Positions 35,430 to 44,327 are shown, numbered from the stretch's first letter. The stretch is 64,000 bases of DNA from Elizabethkingia miricola (GCF_001675285.1 NZ_LSGQ01000007.1:1-64000); one strand, 5' to 3'. The notes: generated from the sequence alone by a model not told the origin. Program-made: numbers and translations.

Positions 35430-35972
35430 ATGCGTAAAGAAGAATGTTATTTTCTTGGTAGAATTACCCGCAGACATGGCCTTTCGGGCAACGTAATCCT
35501 GAAAATGGATACCGATCAACCCGAATTTTACAGTAAAATGGAATCAATGTTCATTGAAATCAATGGACTATTGGTTCCGTTTTTTGTTGATAAACTGTCA
35601 TGGAGTAAAGGTGATTCTTTAAATATCCTGTTTAAAAACTCTAACGAAGCTTTGGTAGATCAGGTGATCGGAAAGGAGGTATACCAACCTCTTTCTTCCC
35701 TGCCAAAACTATCCGGAAAACAATTCTATTACCACGAAATTGTTGGTTATGAGATTAAAGATACCGAAGGGAAATCTTATGGTCTTATCCGCTCTGTGAA
35801 TGATCAGACGGCACAGCATTATTTCATTTTGGTGCTTAATGATAAAGAAGTTGTAGTTCCTATAATTAAAGACTGGATTATTGCTCTGGACCGAGAAGAA
35901 AAAGTTATGACAATGCAGTTGCCGGAAGGGCTTCTGGATGTTTTTACAACCTCTTCAAAGAAAGATGAGTAA
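35430..35972 (+). CDS. rimM: Ribosome maturation factor RimM
   Basis: RimM binds S19 and helps mature the head of the 30S subunit. The 180 residues have an N-terminal RimM domain (about 1-85, EECYFLGRITRRHGLSGNVI) and a C-terminal PRC barrel (about 100-175, YYHEIVGYEIKDTEGKSYG). It sits directly after rpsP in the standard rpsP-rimM order and ends at a terminator. Confidence 0.95.
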   Translation: MRKEECYFLGRITRRHGLSGNVILKMDTDQPEFYSKMESMFIEINGLLVPFFVDKLSWSKGDSLNILFKNSNEALVDQVIGKEVYQPLSSLPKLSGKQFYYHEIVGYEIKDTEGKSYGLIRSVNDQTAQHYFILVLNDKEVVVPIIKDWIIALDREEKVMTMQLPEGLLDVFTTSSKKDE

Positions 35973-35983
35973 TTATAAGATAA

Positions 35984-36014
35984 TGATCGGAAGAAATTTC
36001 GGTCATTTTTTTTT
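35984..36014 (+). terminator. Terminator after rpsP-rimM
   Basis: TGATCGGAA and TTTCGGTCA form a mostly paired hairpin around a small loop, followed by nine T residues (36006-36014). Confidence 0.75.
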
Positions 36015-36063
36015 GCTGTATCCTCAACTGTAAATGCGGCAAAAGAATAAGAGCAAACTGATA

Positions 36064-36111
36064 AACTTTGTTCAGGTTAGTACTAGATTCAATAATAACC
36101 CTGACAAGGTT
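36064..36111. repeat. Imperfect inverted repeat (AACCTTGTCAGGGTT type)
   Basis: AACTTTGTTCAGGTT (36064-36078) faces AACCCTGACAAGGTT (36097-36111), whose complement is AACCTTGTCAGGGTT. Only about three changes separate the arms. The T-poor surroundings make a terminator unlikely. It lies between convergent rimM and the HTH gene and may be a small dispersed repeat. Confidence 0.45.
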
Positions 36112-36168
36112 TTCTATTCTTCTAAAATTGATATTCCTGCTAAAAGCTTTTTTGATAAGAATTTAGAT

Positions 36169-37104
36169 CTATTTCAACTTAATCAATTCTTTTAGTTTTT
36201 CTATTTTTTCCAGCATCAGATTAAAGAATGCTTTTCTGTCTCTGTTGCCGGAAGTATTTAGTGATTTTGAATTTTTAATCTGATGTTCAAAATAGCTTAG
36301 TGTCTCTGCACAAACTGCAGGATCATTCATCATAATGTAACCAAACATATTGAACGGAAGAAAGTATGAACTTTGCTTTCCATTTTTAAAAAGAATACTG
36401 TTATTCAGAATAACGAGATCATTTACATAGATCTGAAAGTTGGGGTTCTGCAATGTTTTCTGTTCCAGATTTGTAATCAGCTCCTGTAGTTCTTCCAGAA
36501 TTTGTAATACAGTTGTGGTATTCAGCATTCTGATTTCATGATAAAAAGAGACTTGCTGAAGGATACTGTTAATTGTTGTTTCATTCCATATCTCAGTAAC
36601 ATTTTGCTGTTCATAAAACTCTTTCAAAGCATCATTTCTGCCAGAATGGTGTTGTAGACTGAATTCACTGAAAGGGCTTAGGAATTTGTCCTGATTCAGA
36701 AGATTCATCCAGACATAAAACTTGAATTTTGATAGAATAGAATCTGAGATTGTATAAAAAAACGGGATGTCTTTTGCGGAATAGTATACCTGTGAGTTAT
36801 CGTTTTCCTGAAAGACATGAAGTATCTTGAGCGAGTTCTCAAAATAACTTAATAAATCGTTGGTTGTTTTTATTGGTTGAGTACGTTTTACTACCATCTG
36901 ATTTTCTGCGCCCAGAAACTGATCCAGAGAAATCTGATAATGTTTTGCCAGCTCAAGTGCTTCTTCAAAGCTAAATTTTGCCTTTGATGAAGATCTTCTG
37001 TGTGCAGCATCATAGCTAATGTTGAGAATATTGGCAATTTCATCATTCAGTGATTTTTCACCAATCTTTTTACGGATTTCTCTCAGTAAATATTCCTGAT
37101 ACAT
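36169..37104 (-). CDS. HTH transcriptional regulator with uncharacterised C-terminal domain
   Basis: The 311 residues begin with a helix-turn-helix of the XRE/Cro type (about 15-65: LNDEIANILNISYDAAHRRSS, FSFEEALELAKHYQISLDQFL). The remaining ~240 residues are helical and match no domain I recognise; they could be a sensing or dimerisation region. It is transcribed divergently from the LA_2272 and CDP-alcohol transferase genes, and the spacer between them holds two direct CACATTTAG repeats over the neighbour's promoter. It is therefore likely to control those genes. Confidence 0.8.
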   Translation of the reverse strand: MYQEYLLREIRKKIGEKSLNDEIANILNISYDAAHRRSSSKAKFSFEEALELAKHYQISLDQFLGAENQMVVKRTQPIKTTNDLLSYFENSLKILHVFQENDNSQVYYSAKDIPFFYTISDSILSKFKFYVWMNLLNQDKFLSPFSEFSLQHHSGRNDALKEFYEQQNVTEIWNETTINSILQQVSFYHEIRMLNTTTVLQILEELQELITNLEQKTLQNPNFQIYVNDLVILNNSILFKNGKQSSYFLPFNMFGYIMMNDPAVCAETLSYFEHQIKNSKSLNTSGNRDRKAFFNLMLEKIEKLKELIKLK

Positions 37105-37119
37105 AATTTGCGTTTTTCA

Positions 37120-37127
37120 CAAATGTA
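37120..37127 (-). promoter_or_regulatory. -7 element for the HTH gene
   Basis: The minus strand reads TACATTTG, a TAnnTTTG match 16 bases before the HTH gene's ATG. Confidence 0.45.
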
Positions 37128-37148
37128 TAATTTTTATTAATGCTTTTC

Positions 37149-37183
37149 CACATTTAGTATCGTGGTTTTCACATTTAGCTTTG
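37149..37183 (+). promoter_or_regulatory. Direct repeat operator candidate over the 37209 promoter
   Basis: CACATTTAG occurs at 37149-37157 and 37170-37178, 21 bases apart (two helical turns). The second copy overlaps the -7 box TAGCTTTG (37176-37183) and the first lies near the -33 position. This placement fits an operator for the divergent HTH protein. Confidence 0.45.
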
Positions 37184-37208
37184 GAGTATAATTTAAAATT
37201 TTACTGAA

Positions 37209-37907
37209 ATGAAAACAAATGTTATATTCTTGATTGTATTAGCTTTTAGTCAGTTATTTCAAGCTCAAGACAGTATTAGAATTGAAAATTCAAAATTCAA
37301 AATCTTTGCATTTACCCCAGTGAAAAACAATATATCAAAAGTAAATGGTATGACAGCAGGATTAGGATTGAGTAATAGAGCTATTTTTAAAGATGCCGAA
37401 AACAATCAGGCAATTGTAAATGGGTTGAATCTAGATTTAAATCCATTAGGGTTTATTATATTTTGTTTTTATGATCCTGATAGAGACTTTACAACTAAAG
37501 AGTCTGTGCTTCTGAATGGCTTAAATCTTTCAATTGCTGGACATTTAAGAGATGTCAGTCAAAATGGTCTTAATATTTCCGCATATAATTATGCTTATCA
37601 AATGAACGGTGTTTCGTTTTCTCTTATAGGAAATTCCAATCATACATTCAAGGGTGTTTCTGTTGCTTTTATGGGGAATTCAGCAAATAAAGGCGAAGGA
37701 CTTGCAATTGCTTCTTTTAATGGATTTGATAATTTTAAGGGTGTGCAAATCGGTATTGTAAATAGATCTGATAATATGAAAGGACTTCAAATTGGATTGT
37801 TCAACAAAAATGAAACTGGTAAAAATTTCCAAATAGGGCTTTGGAATAAAAATGAAAAAAGAAGTTTTCCTATAATTAATTGGAACTTTAAAAAACTAAA
37901 GTCATGA
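37209..37907 (+). CDS. LA_2272 family surface repeat protein
   Basis: This 232-residue exported protein has a signal peptide (VIFLIVLAFSQLFQAQ). Its second half consists of short repeats of the form GVxVAFMGN, GLAIASFNG, GVQIGIVNR, GLQIGLFNK and FQIGLWNK, each about 20 residues. This is the LA_2272 surface repeat pattern, likely a beta-helical or barrel surface protein; function unknown. Its stop overlaps the start of the CDP-alcohol transferase gene by 4 bases (ATGA), so the two are translationally coupled. Confidence 0.78.
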   Translation: MKTNVIFLIVLAFSQLFQAQDSIRIENSKFKIFAFTPVKNNISKVNGMTAGLGLSNRAIFKDAENNQAIVNGLNLDLNPLGFIIFCFYDPDRDFTTKESVLLNGLNLSIAGHLRDVSQNGLNISAYNYAYQMNGVSFSLIGNSNHTFKGVSVAFMGNSANKGEGLAIASFNGFDNFKGVQIGIVNRSDNMKGLQIGLFNKNETGKNFQIGLWNKNEKRSFPIINWNFKKLKS

Positions 37908-38506
37908 AAAACATACCATACATTCTGATTGCAACTCGGTTTATCCTTGCTCCGCTTATTTTGGCTCTCGCTTATGTAAAAGGTGATGAATCGCGAATAT
38001 TGCTTCTTGTACTAATGTATTTGGGTCTGTTTACTGACATTTTCGATGGTATTATCGCCCGGAAAACGGGAGTGTCCTCGGAAAAACTTCGGCGATTGGA
38101 TAGTCAGACAGATTTAATTTTCTGGTTGTGTATTGGTTTTGCAGCTTATCTGCTGAATCCGGAATTGATAAAACAACACTGGGGAGGTATTGCGTTAATT
38201 TTTATAATGGAAGCTTTGTGTTATATAATAAGCCTTGCCAAATTTGGAAAAGAAACCTGTACGCATGCTTTCCTGTCCAAGCTGTGGGGATTGAGTTTAT
38301 TGTTCGCATTTACTGGTTTAATAGGCTTTCAGCAGGCAGGGTTCTTTTTTTATCTGGCTGTTATTTTAGGGTTTGTATCACATATAGACGTTATTCTTAT
38401 TGTTTTATTTCTTCCGAAATGGCAGCATGATGTACCAAGTTCTTATCATGCTTGGCGTATCCGAAAAGGAAAAGATATTAAAAAGAACATTTATCTGAAC
38501 AGCTAA
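37904..38506 (+). CDS. CDP-alcohol phosphatidyltransferase family protein
   Basis: This 200-residue membrane enzyme joins a CDP-activated lipid to an alcohol, making a phospholipid such as phosphatidylglycerol phosphate or an inositol-type lipid. The catalytic motif is [14 protein letters not shown] followed by LRRLDSQTD. All four metal/substrate Asp residues are present, but the conserved Gly in the usual DGxxARx8GxxxDxxxD pattern is Leu here. Five to six membrane segments follow. It is coupled to the LA_2272 gene; the acceptor alcohol cannot be deduced. Confidence 0.85.
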   Translation: MKNIPYILIATRFILAPLILALAYVKGDESRILLLVLMYLGLFTDIFDGIIARKTGVSSEKLRRLDSQTDLIFWLCIGFAAYLLNPELIKQHWGGIALIFIMEALCYIISLAKFGKETCTHAFLSKLWGLSLLFAFTGLIGFQQAGFFFYLAVILGFVSHIDVILIVLFLPKWQHDVPSSYHAWRIRKGKDIKKNIYLNS

Positions 38507-38531
38507 AGCCCAAAGAACTATATAATTTTCT

Positions 38532-38539
38532 TAACTTTG
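38532..38539 (+). promoter_or_regulatory. -7 element for asnS
   Basis: TAACTTTG matches TAnnTTTG and lies 20 bases before the asnS ATG. Confidence 0.5.
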
Positions 38540-38559
38540 CGAACGTTAATTTTTACATC

Positions 38560-40008
38560 ATGCATAAGCAGACAATTAAAGAAGTTTTAGAAAATTACAA
38601 AAAATTCTTGCATCACGATATCACCGTGTATGGGTGGGTACGTGCGTTTCGTTCAAACAGGTTTATTGCCTTAAACGATGGTTCAACAATCAATAATTTG
38701 CAAATCGTAGTTGATTTCGAAAATATTGATGAGAATCTTATCAAGAATATAAATACAGCTTCTTCACTGAAAATTGTTGGCGAAGTGGTGGAAAGTCAGG
38801 GTGCCGGACAAACAGTTGAAATTATCGCTAAGAAAATTATAGTACTTGGGGATAACTTTACAGAAGAATTGCAGAATACTATACTTCAGCCAAAGAAGCA
38901 TAGCCTGGAAAAGCTTCGTGAACAGGCTCACCTAAGATTCAGAACCAACTTATTTGGTGCTGTTTTCAGAGTACGTCATGCTGTTAGCTTTGCGATTCAC
39001 TCTTTCTTCAACGACAGACAGTTTTTCTATCTGAATACACCTGTAATTACAGGGGCAGATGCTGAAGGTGCGGGAGAAATGTTCGGTGTTACCAACTTTG
39101 ATCTGGATAATATTCCAAGAACAGAAGAAGGTGCTATAGACTATGCACAGGATTTCTTCGGAAGAAAAACCAACCTTACTGTTTCAGGACAGTTGGAAGG
39201 AGAAACTGCAGCAATGGGATTAGGAAGAATTTATACATTCGGACCTACTTTCCGTGCGGAAAACTCTAATACAACACGTCACCTTGCAGAATTCTGGATG
39301 GTGGAGCCTGAAGTAGCTTTTAATAACCTGGAAGATAACATTGACCTTGCTGAAGATTTCTTAAAATATGTAATTCAGTATGTTTTAGACAAGTGCAAGG
39401 ACGATTTGGAATTCCTGGATAAGCGTTTTGCTGAAGAGCAAAAACAAAAGCCAGAAAAGGAAAGAGCAAAAGAAGGCCTTATCGAGAAGTTGGAAAATGT
39501 AGTTGCAAAGAGATTTAAGCGTGTAAGCTATACTGAAGCAATCGACATTCTTCTGAACTCTAAAGAAAATAAAAAAGGAAAATTCGTATATCCTGTTGAA
39601 AAATGGGGTGCAGATCTTCAGTCTGAACATGAAAGATATCTTGTTGAAAAGCATTTTGAATGTCCAGTAGTGTTATTTGATTACCCTGCAGAGATTAAAG
39701 CATTCTACATGCGTCTGAATGAAGATGACAAAACTGTAGCTGCTATGGATGTTCTTTTCCCTGGTATTGGCGAGATTATCGGAGGTTCTCAGAGAGAAGA
39801 GAGACTAGATGTTCTGAAGAAGAAAATGGAGGATATGCATGTAGATCAGGAAGAACTTTGGTGGTATTTAGATACCCGTAAGTTTGGTTCTGTTCCGCAT
39901 TCAGGATTTGGTTTAGGACTGGAAAGATTAGTTCTTTTTGTTACAGGAATGACCAACATCCGTGATGTGATTCCTTTCCCTAGAACGCCTAAGAGCGCAG
40001 AATTCTAA
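38560..40008 (+). CDS. asnS: Asparagine--tRNA ligase
   Basis: AsnRS charges tRNA-Asn with asparagine. The 482 residues include an N-terminal OB-fold anticodon-binding domain (about 15-110, [21 protein letters not shown]) and the class II catalytic core: motif 2 region [20 protein letters not shown] and motif 3 [12 protein letters not shown]. An insert of about 70 residues ([19 protein letters not shown]) occurs in Bacteroidota AsnRS. It is a single gene with its own promoter and terminator. Confidence 0.96.
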   Translation: MHKQTIKEVLENYKKFLHHDITVYGWVRAFRSNRFIALNDGSTINNLQIVVDFENIDENLIKNINTASSLKIVGEVVESQGAGQTVEIIAKKIIVLGDNFTEELQNTILQPKKHSLEKLREQAHLRFRTNLFGAVFRVRHAVSFAIHSFFNDRQFFYLNTPVITGADAEGAGEMFGVTNFDLDNIPRTEEGAIDYAQDFFGRKTNLTVSGQLEGETAAMGLGRIYTFGPTFRAENSNTTRHLAEFWMVEPEVAFNNLEDNIDLAEDFLKYVIQYVLDKCKDDLEFLDKRFAEEQKQKPEKERAKEGLIEKLENVVAKRFKRVSYTEAIDILLNSKENKKGKFVYPVEKWGADLQSEHERYLVEKHFECPVVLFDYPAEIKAFYMRLNEDDKTVAAMDVLFPGIGEIIGGSQREERLDVLKKKMEDMHVDQEELWWYLDTRKFGSVPHSGFGLGLERLVLFVTGMTNIRDVIPFPRTPKSAEF

Positions 40009-40020
40009 AAAATAATAAAT

Positions 40021-40056
40021 AAAAAGCCCTTAGAGATTTCTCTAAGGGCTTTTTTA
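40021..40056 (+). terminator. Terminator after asnS
   Basis: AAAAAGCCCTTAGAGA and TCTCTAAGGGCTTTTT pair perfectly around TT. Confidence 0.9.
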
Positions 40057-40123
40057 TGAAAACGAATTTCAATAGCAAAAATCGTGCAATTTTATTTTTT
40101 TTAAAATAAAAATGTTTAATTTC

Positions 40124-40146
40124 GTAGAGTTAATCTACAATGTAGT
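40124..40146. promoter_or_regulatory. Nested inverted repeats upstream of rpoN
   Basis: GTAGA (40124-40128) pairs with TCTAC (40134-40138), and CTAC (40136-40139) pairs with GTAG (40143-40146), so two mutually exclusive small hairpins share the same bases. They lie 16-38 bases before the rpoN ATG and may be an operator or leader switch. No clear -7 box was found. Confidence 0.35.
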
Positions 40147-40161
40147 TAAGTAGAAATACCT

Positions 40162-41625
40162 ATGCTGAAACAAAATTTACAGATAAAACTTGGCCAGAAA
40201 ATGGCACCGCAACAAATTCAGTTGATGAAGCTTATTCAGCTCCATACTCTTGAATTTGAAGAAGAATTACAACGGGAGCTGGAAGAAAATCCGGCGTTGG
40301 AAAAAGCTGTGGACGATGCCAAGGAAGATGATTATTCGGATATTGATAGTAGTTACGATGATGAAGGAACTGAGTCTATAGAAACTGATTTCGATGTAAA
40401 TGAATACCTGTTTGATGATGAACCTTCTTATAAAACTGCAGCGAGTAACTACTCGCCGGATGATGAAGAATTCGATAATCAGTCGTTGCTTACAGAAGGA
40501 CAGTCCTTGTACGATTACCTTATAGAGCAAATCCGATTGACGAAGATCGGCGAAGAGGATCTGAAAATAGCAGAATATATTATAGGTAACCTGGACAATG
40601 ACGGTTATCTGAGAAGAGATATAAAGTCTCTGGTTAATGATATGGCTTTTTCATTAGGAGTATATACAACACCTGAAAATGTAGAAGATGTATTAACCAA
40701 TTATGTACAAAAACTGGATCCACCAGGAGTAGCAGCAAGAGATTTGAAAGAATGCCTTCTGTTACAGATTGAGAAAAAAGTAAGCGGAAATCCGGCAGTG
40801 TCATTAGCACATAATATTTTGCTTCACCAGTTTGATGCTTTAAGTAACAAGCATTATAACAAAATCATGCATAAGTATGATGTAGAGGAGGACGATCTGA
40901 AAGATGCGCTGGATGAAATCTCTAAGTTATCTCCTAAAGTAGGGGGCAATTTCGATACACAAACCATTACAATCAATCAGGAAATCATTCCGGATTTTGT
41001 CATCAATGTAAAAGACGGAAAAGTCACAGCAGCACTAAACAGTAAGAATGCTCCGCAGCTGCGTGTTTCAGATGAGTATAAAGAGATTTTAACAACTTAC
41101 TCACATGATAAAACATCCCAGGAGCATAAGCAGGCAGCTCTGTTTATCAAACAAAAGCTGGATGCTGCAAAATGGTATATAGATGCTATTAATCAGCGTC
41201 AGAATACATTGATGCAGACCATTAATGCTATTATAAGGTTACAGAAAGATTACTTTATTACCGGAGATGACAAAAGTATAAAGCCTATGATTCTGAAAGA
41301 TGTAGCAGATATTACAGGTTTTGATATTTCTACAATTTCCCGTGTGGTAAAAAGTAAATATGCTGATACACCTAACGGTATCGTTTATCTGAAGAATCTT
41401 TTCTCGGATAGTCTTACAAATGATGACGGCGAAGAGGTTTCAACCAAAGAGATTAAGAATCACCTGCAGGATATTATAGACAAGGAAAATAAAAGAAAAC
41501 CCTATACCGATGATGCGTTAGTAGGAATGCTGAAAGATAAAGGATACAATATTGCCCGACGTACTATTGCTAAATACAGAGAGCAGCTGAATATTCCGGT
41601 AGCAAGATTAAGAAAAGAGTTATAA
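40162..41625 (+). CDS. rpoN: RNA polymerase sigma-54 factor
   Basis: Sigma-54 directs RNA polymerase to -24/-12 promoters that need an AAA+ activator. The 487 residues show region I (LGQKMAPQQIQLMKLIQLHTLEFEEEL, Gln/Leu-rich), an acidic region II (about 50-110), the core-binding and HTH regions, and the C-terminal RpoN box ARRTIAKYRE. No enhancer-binding activator gene lies in the window. It is a single gene between asnS and convergent sigma genes. Confidence 0.96.
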   Translation: MLKQNLQIKLGQKMAPQQIQLMKLIQLHTLEFEEELQRELEENPALEKAVDDAKEDDYSDIDSSYDDEGTESIETDFDVNEYLFDDEPSYKTAASNYSPDDEEFDNQSLLTEGQSLYDYLIEQIRLTKIGEEDLKIAEYIIGNLDNDGYLRRDIKSLVNDMAFSLGVYTTPENVEDVLTNYVQKLDPPGVAARDLKECLLLQIEKKVSGNPAVSLAHNILLHQFDALSNKHYNKIMHKYDVEEDDLKDALDEISKLSPKVGGNFDTQTITINQEIIPDFVINVKDGKVTAALNSKNAPQLRVSDEYKEILTTYSHDKTSQEHKQAALFIKQKLDAAKWYIDAINQRQNTLMQTINAIIRLQKDYFITGDDKSIKPMILKDVADITGFDISTISRVVKSKYADTPNGIVYLKNLFSDSLTNDDGEEVSTKEIKNHLQDIIDKENKRKPYTDDALVGMLKDKGYNIARRTIAKYREQLNIPVARLRKEL

Positions 41626-41629
41626 AAAT

Positions 41630-41657
41630 AAAAAGCGCTGAATTCAGCGCTTTTTTT
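41630..41657. terminator. Bidirectional terminator after rpoN
   Basis: AAAAGCGCTG and CAGCGCTTTT pair perfectly around AATT, with a T run following. It also ends the minus-strand transcript of the sigma/membrane pair. Confidence 0.88.
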
Positions 41658-42330
41658 ATTGTTCGTTTTCGATGTTTTTCAGTTGTTGAAGATTTCTGGA
41701 AAGCTTCTTCATTAATATGCCGTATATAAGCTTGTAATATAATAGTATTAGAAGTACGCATACAATACAGGAAATAATAATTCCTACAATAAAGCCGGCA
41801 TATTTACTATCACTAATCTGTATATGCTGCTGCTGTATATAGATTACCGGGAATAAAGTGATGAGCAGTAAGAAGCATAGTAAAAACAGGATATTAACCA
41901 GTATAAAACGGTTAACAGACTTCTTGAAAGAAATAATCTGCAGGATAAAACTTTTCAGATTGCTTTCTACATCTATCTTTTTATATTTCCGGAAAAAAAC
42001 CCATACGTAGAAAAGAATAATAAAAAGACTAATCATTTTAAATACAAAGTAAATGTTGTGGAAAGTCGCTTTTACACTTTCGTTAATTTGTATTCCCAGC
42101 TGAGAAAGCTGAGTGAAATAAGCATCTCCGTTCTCATGACGCAACCACGCAGAAATATTAAGGATAAGGAAAAGTGCAAATTCAGCAACGCTGACCCAGA
42201 AAATAAATTTCACATAGTTACGCGACTTCTTATTCAGGATTTCCAATATTTCCGAATCCTGATATTTAGGGACTGTTTCCTGTTTTTGCCAGGCATTTTT
42301 CAGTTGGTCTATGTCAAAATCATTCTGCAT
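41656..42330 (-). CDS. Four-helix membrane protein paired with an ECF sigma factor
   Basis: This 224-residue protein has a ~40-residue cytoplasmic N-terminus (DIDQLKNAWQKQETVPKYQ) followed by four transmembrane helices (about 41-61, 92-112, 139-165 and 176-200). Its start overlaps the end of the ECF sigma gene by 11 bases. Position and topology suggest an anti-sigma or sensor partner, but it has no zinc-binding anti-sigma motif and no known domain; homologues have been mislabelled in databases as beta-carotene monooxygenases. The function is inferred from context only. Confidence 0.75.
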   Translation of the reverse strand: MQNDFDIDQLKNAWQKQETVPKYQDSEILEILNKKSRNYVKFIFWVSVAEFALFLILNISAWLRHENGDAYFTQLSQLGIQINESVKATFHNIYFVFKMISLFIILFYVWVFFRKYKKIDVESNLKSFILQIISFKKSVNRFILVNILFLLCFLLLITLFPVIYIQQQHIQISDSKYAGFIVGIIISCIVCVLLILLYYKLIYGILMKKLSRNLQQLKNIENEQ

Positions 42331-42814
42331 GTTGGGTCATTAAGTCTTTTAGAGTTTTTTTCAATCGATTCATCTTTACACGGGCATTCACTTCTGTAAT
42401 CCCAATATTTTCAGCAATATCTTTATATGGTACATCGTCCAGATACATCATTACAATAGCTCTGTCAATATCCCCCAGCATTTTAATAACTTTATAAAGC
42501 AGGCTTATTTGTTGCTGGTTATCATCATTATCATCATCTATTGGCTGATGAAAATCCGCCAGTTCATCTGTTTTAACAGTTCTGGTTGTCTTTCTGAATA
42601 ATGTAATGGCTGTATTAAGTGCTACACGATACATCCAGGTTGATATTTTAGAGTTTCCTTTGAATGTGTCGTAAGAACGCCACAATTGTAACACGATTTC
42701 CTGAAAAAGATCTTGCTGATCATCGGGCGTGTTGGTATACATCCTCGCCACTTTAATGATCAGGCCTTGGTTTTCTTTAACCAGTTTAGAGAAATCTTTT
42801 TCCTTCTGTGACAT
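42320..42814 (-). CDS. ECF family RNA polymerase sigma factor
   Basis: This 164-residue sigma-70-like factor has region 2 (about 10-75: DDQQDLFQEIVLQLWRSYDTF, ISTWMYRVALNTAITLFRK) and region 4 (about 105-155: DRAIVMMYLDDVPYKDIAENIGI, ARVKMNRLKKTLKDLM), with a short acidic linker (IDDDNDDNQQ). It should activate a regulon in response to a signal sensed by the overlapping membrane protein. No promoter resembling its own target was identified. Confidence 0.92.
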   Translation of the reverse strand: MSQKEKDFSKLVKENQGLIIKVARMYTNTPDDQQDLFQEIVLQLWRSYDTFKGNSKISTWMYRVALNTAITLFRKTTRTVKTDELADFHQPIDDDNDDNQQQISLLYKVIKMLGDIDRAIVMMYLDDVPYKDIAENIGITEVNARVKMNRLKKTLKDLMTQHAE

Positions 42815-42990
42815 TTATTTTTTTCAGAAAGTGATGAATAGTGAAATTTTTTCACGAAGATAGAAAAAAAGACAGAATTACTTGCCAGTTTATGATTGAT
42901 ACTTTATAGTTTTTGTGAAATAGCTAATATAGCTGCAATCTTTAGATTTCGTAATTCGTTGTTCTGACTCTGTAATTGGGATGAAAACTC

Positions 42991-42998
42991 TATCTTTG
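42991..42998 (+). promoter_or_regulatory. -7 element for rnpB
   Basis: TATCTTTG matches TAnnTTTG immediately before the RNase P RNA, placing transcription start near 43001. Confidence 0.6.
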
Positions 42999-43000
42999 CA

Positions 43001-43305
43001 GCCGACAAGCGCGGCCTGTTGATCCGTAAGGGTAGGAAAGTCCGGACACCATAGGGCAGCATAGCGGTTAATGGCCGTCATCCGTGAGGGTAGGACAAGT
43101 GCAACAGAAAGCAAGTACAGTTCGGCTGTAGTGAAACCAGGTAAACTCTATGCGGTGCAATGCTATGTATACCGGCAATTAAGGGCGGCTCGTCCATGTC
43201 GGGGGGTAAGCAGCTACATCGTATCGGCAACGGTACGGGCAGATAAATAACAGGCATCCCGCTCCTATGGGAGCGGGATACAGAATCCGGCTTATAGCGC
43301 TTGTC
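43001..43305 (+). ncRNA. rnpB: RNase P RNA (class A)
   Basis: This is the catalytic RNA of RNase P, which cuts the 5' leader from tRNA precursors. The terminal helix P1 is visible: GACAAGCGC (43004-43012) pairs exactly with GCGCTTGTC (43297-43305). The conserved core AGGAAAGTCCGGACACC near the 5' end, the ACAGAA motif, the GTGAAACCAGGTAAACTC segment and the AGATAAATAACAGG region near the 3' end are all present. A GC-rich hairpin (ATCCCGCTCC/GGAGCGGGAT) lies near the end. The RNA ends in a T run and stops only three bases before the stop codon of the convergent ppk2 gene. Exact ends may differ by a few bases. Confidence 0.96.
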
Positions 43306-43308
43306 TTT

Positions 43309-44178
43309 TTATTTTTCGTTTTCCAGACTGGCTTTAGAAGCTTCCAATTCGCTGGCTTCTTCATCACTAAGAACAGGAAACTTTAAATCCATTTTTTCCA
43401 GAGTCTGTGTTATAATCTGGCAGGCTGTAAGTCTTGTAAACCATTTCTGATCGGCGGGCAATATATGCCAAGGTGCATATTCTGTAGATGTTTCATTAAT
43501 GGCTTCTTCATATGCTTTTTGATATTTATCCCAAAGTGCTCTTTCTTTAAGGTCACCTGAGGAAAATTTCCAATTTTTTTCTGGCTCATTAATACGGTCT
43601 AAGAGACGCTTTTTCTGCTCATCTTTAGAAACATGAAGGAAGAACTTTATGACCTTTGTCCCGTTTTCAGACAGGTGCTTTTCAAAATTACGGATACTTT
43701 CGTAGCGGTTGTTCCAGAATTTATCATCGAAGTCTTTAACATCTTTCCATACTTTCTCACTCAGATTGTATTCCGGATGTACCTTACAAATAAGAACGCT
43801 TTCATAGTGAGAACGGTTGAAAATTCCGATTTTCCCCTTTTCAGGTAGTGCAAGATAGTGCCTCCATAGAAAATCGTGTGTATATTCTTTTGAGCTTGGT
43901 GTTTTAAAGCTGGTAACCTGACAACCTTGTGGATTAATACCACTCATAACATGTTCTATAAGGCTGTCTTTTCCTGCAGCATCCATAGCCTGGATAATAA
44001 TCAGAAGAGACTTACTTCCGTCTGCATATAACTTTTCCTGAAGCTTATGAAGTTTCTTTTTTTCTTCATCCAGTAAAGTTATTCCTTCGTCTTTGGTCAT
44101 TTTACCCTCGTATCGGGTTGATGTTTTTTTTATAGAAAACTTGTTTTCAGCAATAAAGTCGTTAAAATCTTTACTCAT
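43309..44178 (-). CDS. ppk2: Polyphosphate kinase 2 family protein
   Basis: PPK2 enzymes transfer phosphate between polyphosphate and nucleotides, mostly phosphorylating NDP or NMP with polyP. The 289 residues show the P-loop IIIQAMDAAGKDSLIEHVMS, the lid region and FNRSHYESVLICKVHPE, and the segment FFLHVSKDEQKKRLLDR, all typical of PPK2. Subclass (NMP versus NDP preference) cannot be assigned with confidence. It is a single gene that ends against the 3' end of rnpB. Confidence 0.92.
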   Translation of the reverse strand: MSKDFNDFIAENKFSIKKTSTRYEGKMTKDEGITLLDEEKKKLHKLQEKLYADGSKSLLIIIQAMDAAGKDSLIEHVMSGINPQGCQVTSFKTPSSKEYTHDFLWRHYLALPEKGKIGIFNRSHYESVLICKVHPEYNLSEKVWKDVKDFDDKFWNNRYESIRNFEKHLSENGTKVIKFFLHVSKDEQKKRLLDRINEPEKNWKFSSGDLKERALWDKYQKAYEEAINETSTEYAPWHILPADQKWFTRLTACQIITQTLEKMDLKFPVLSDEEASELEASKASLENEK

Positions 44179-44327
44179 ATATTTTTGTATTTATATAAAG
44201 ATAAAAATATTTTTTAAGAAAAACTTTGAAATTAAGGGATCGGAGGTGATCCTGGATATTTTTTTATTAGTGAATAGAGTATCTGTGATGAAAACAATTT
44301 TTTTTGAAAGGTAGTGACATTTCGATT

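Noticed and set aside
42890-43367. Short open frames across the rnpB region
   Set aside because: They lie inside the RNase P RNA, whose conserved core and P1 helix are clear.
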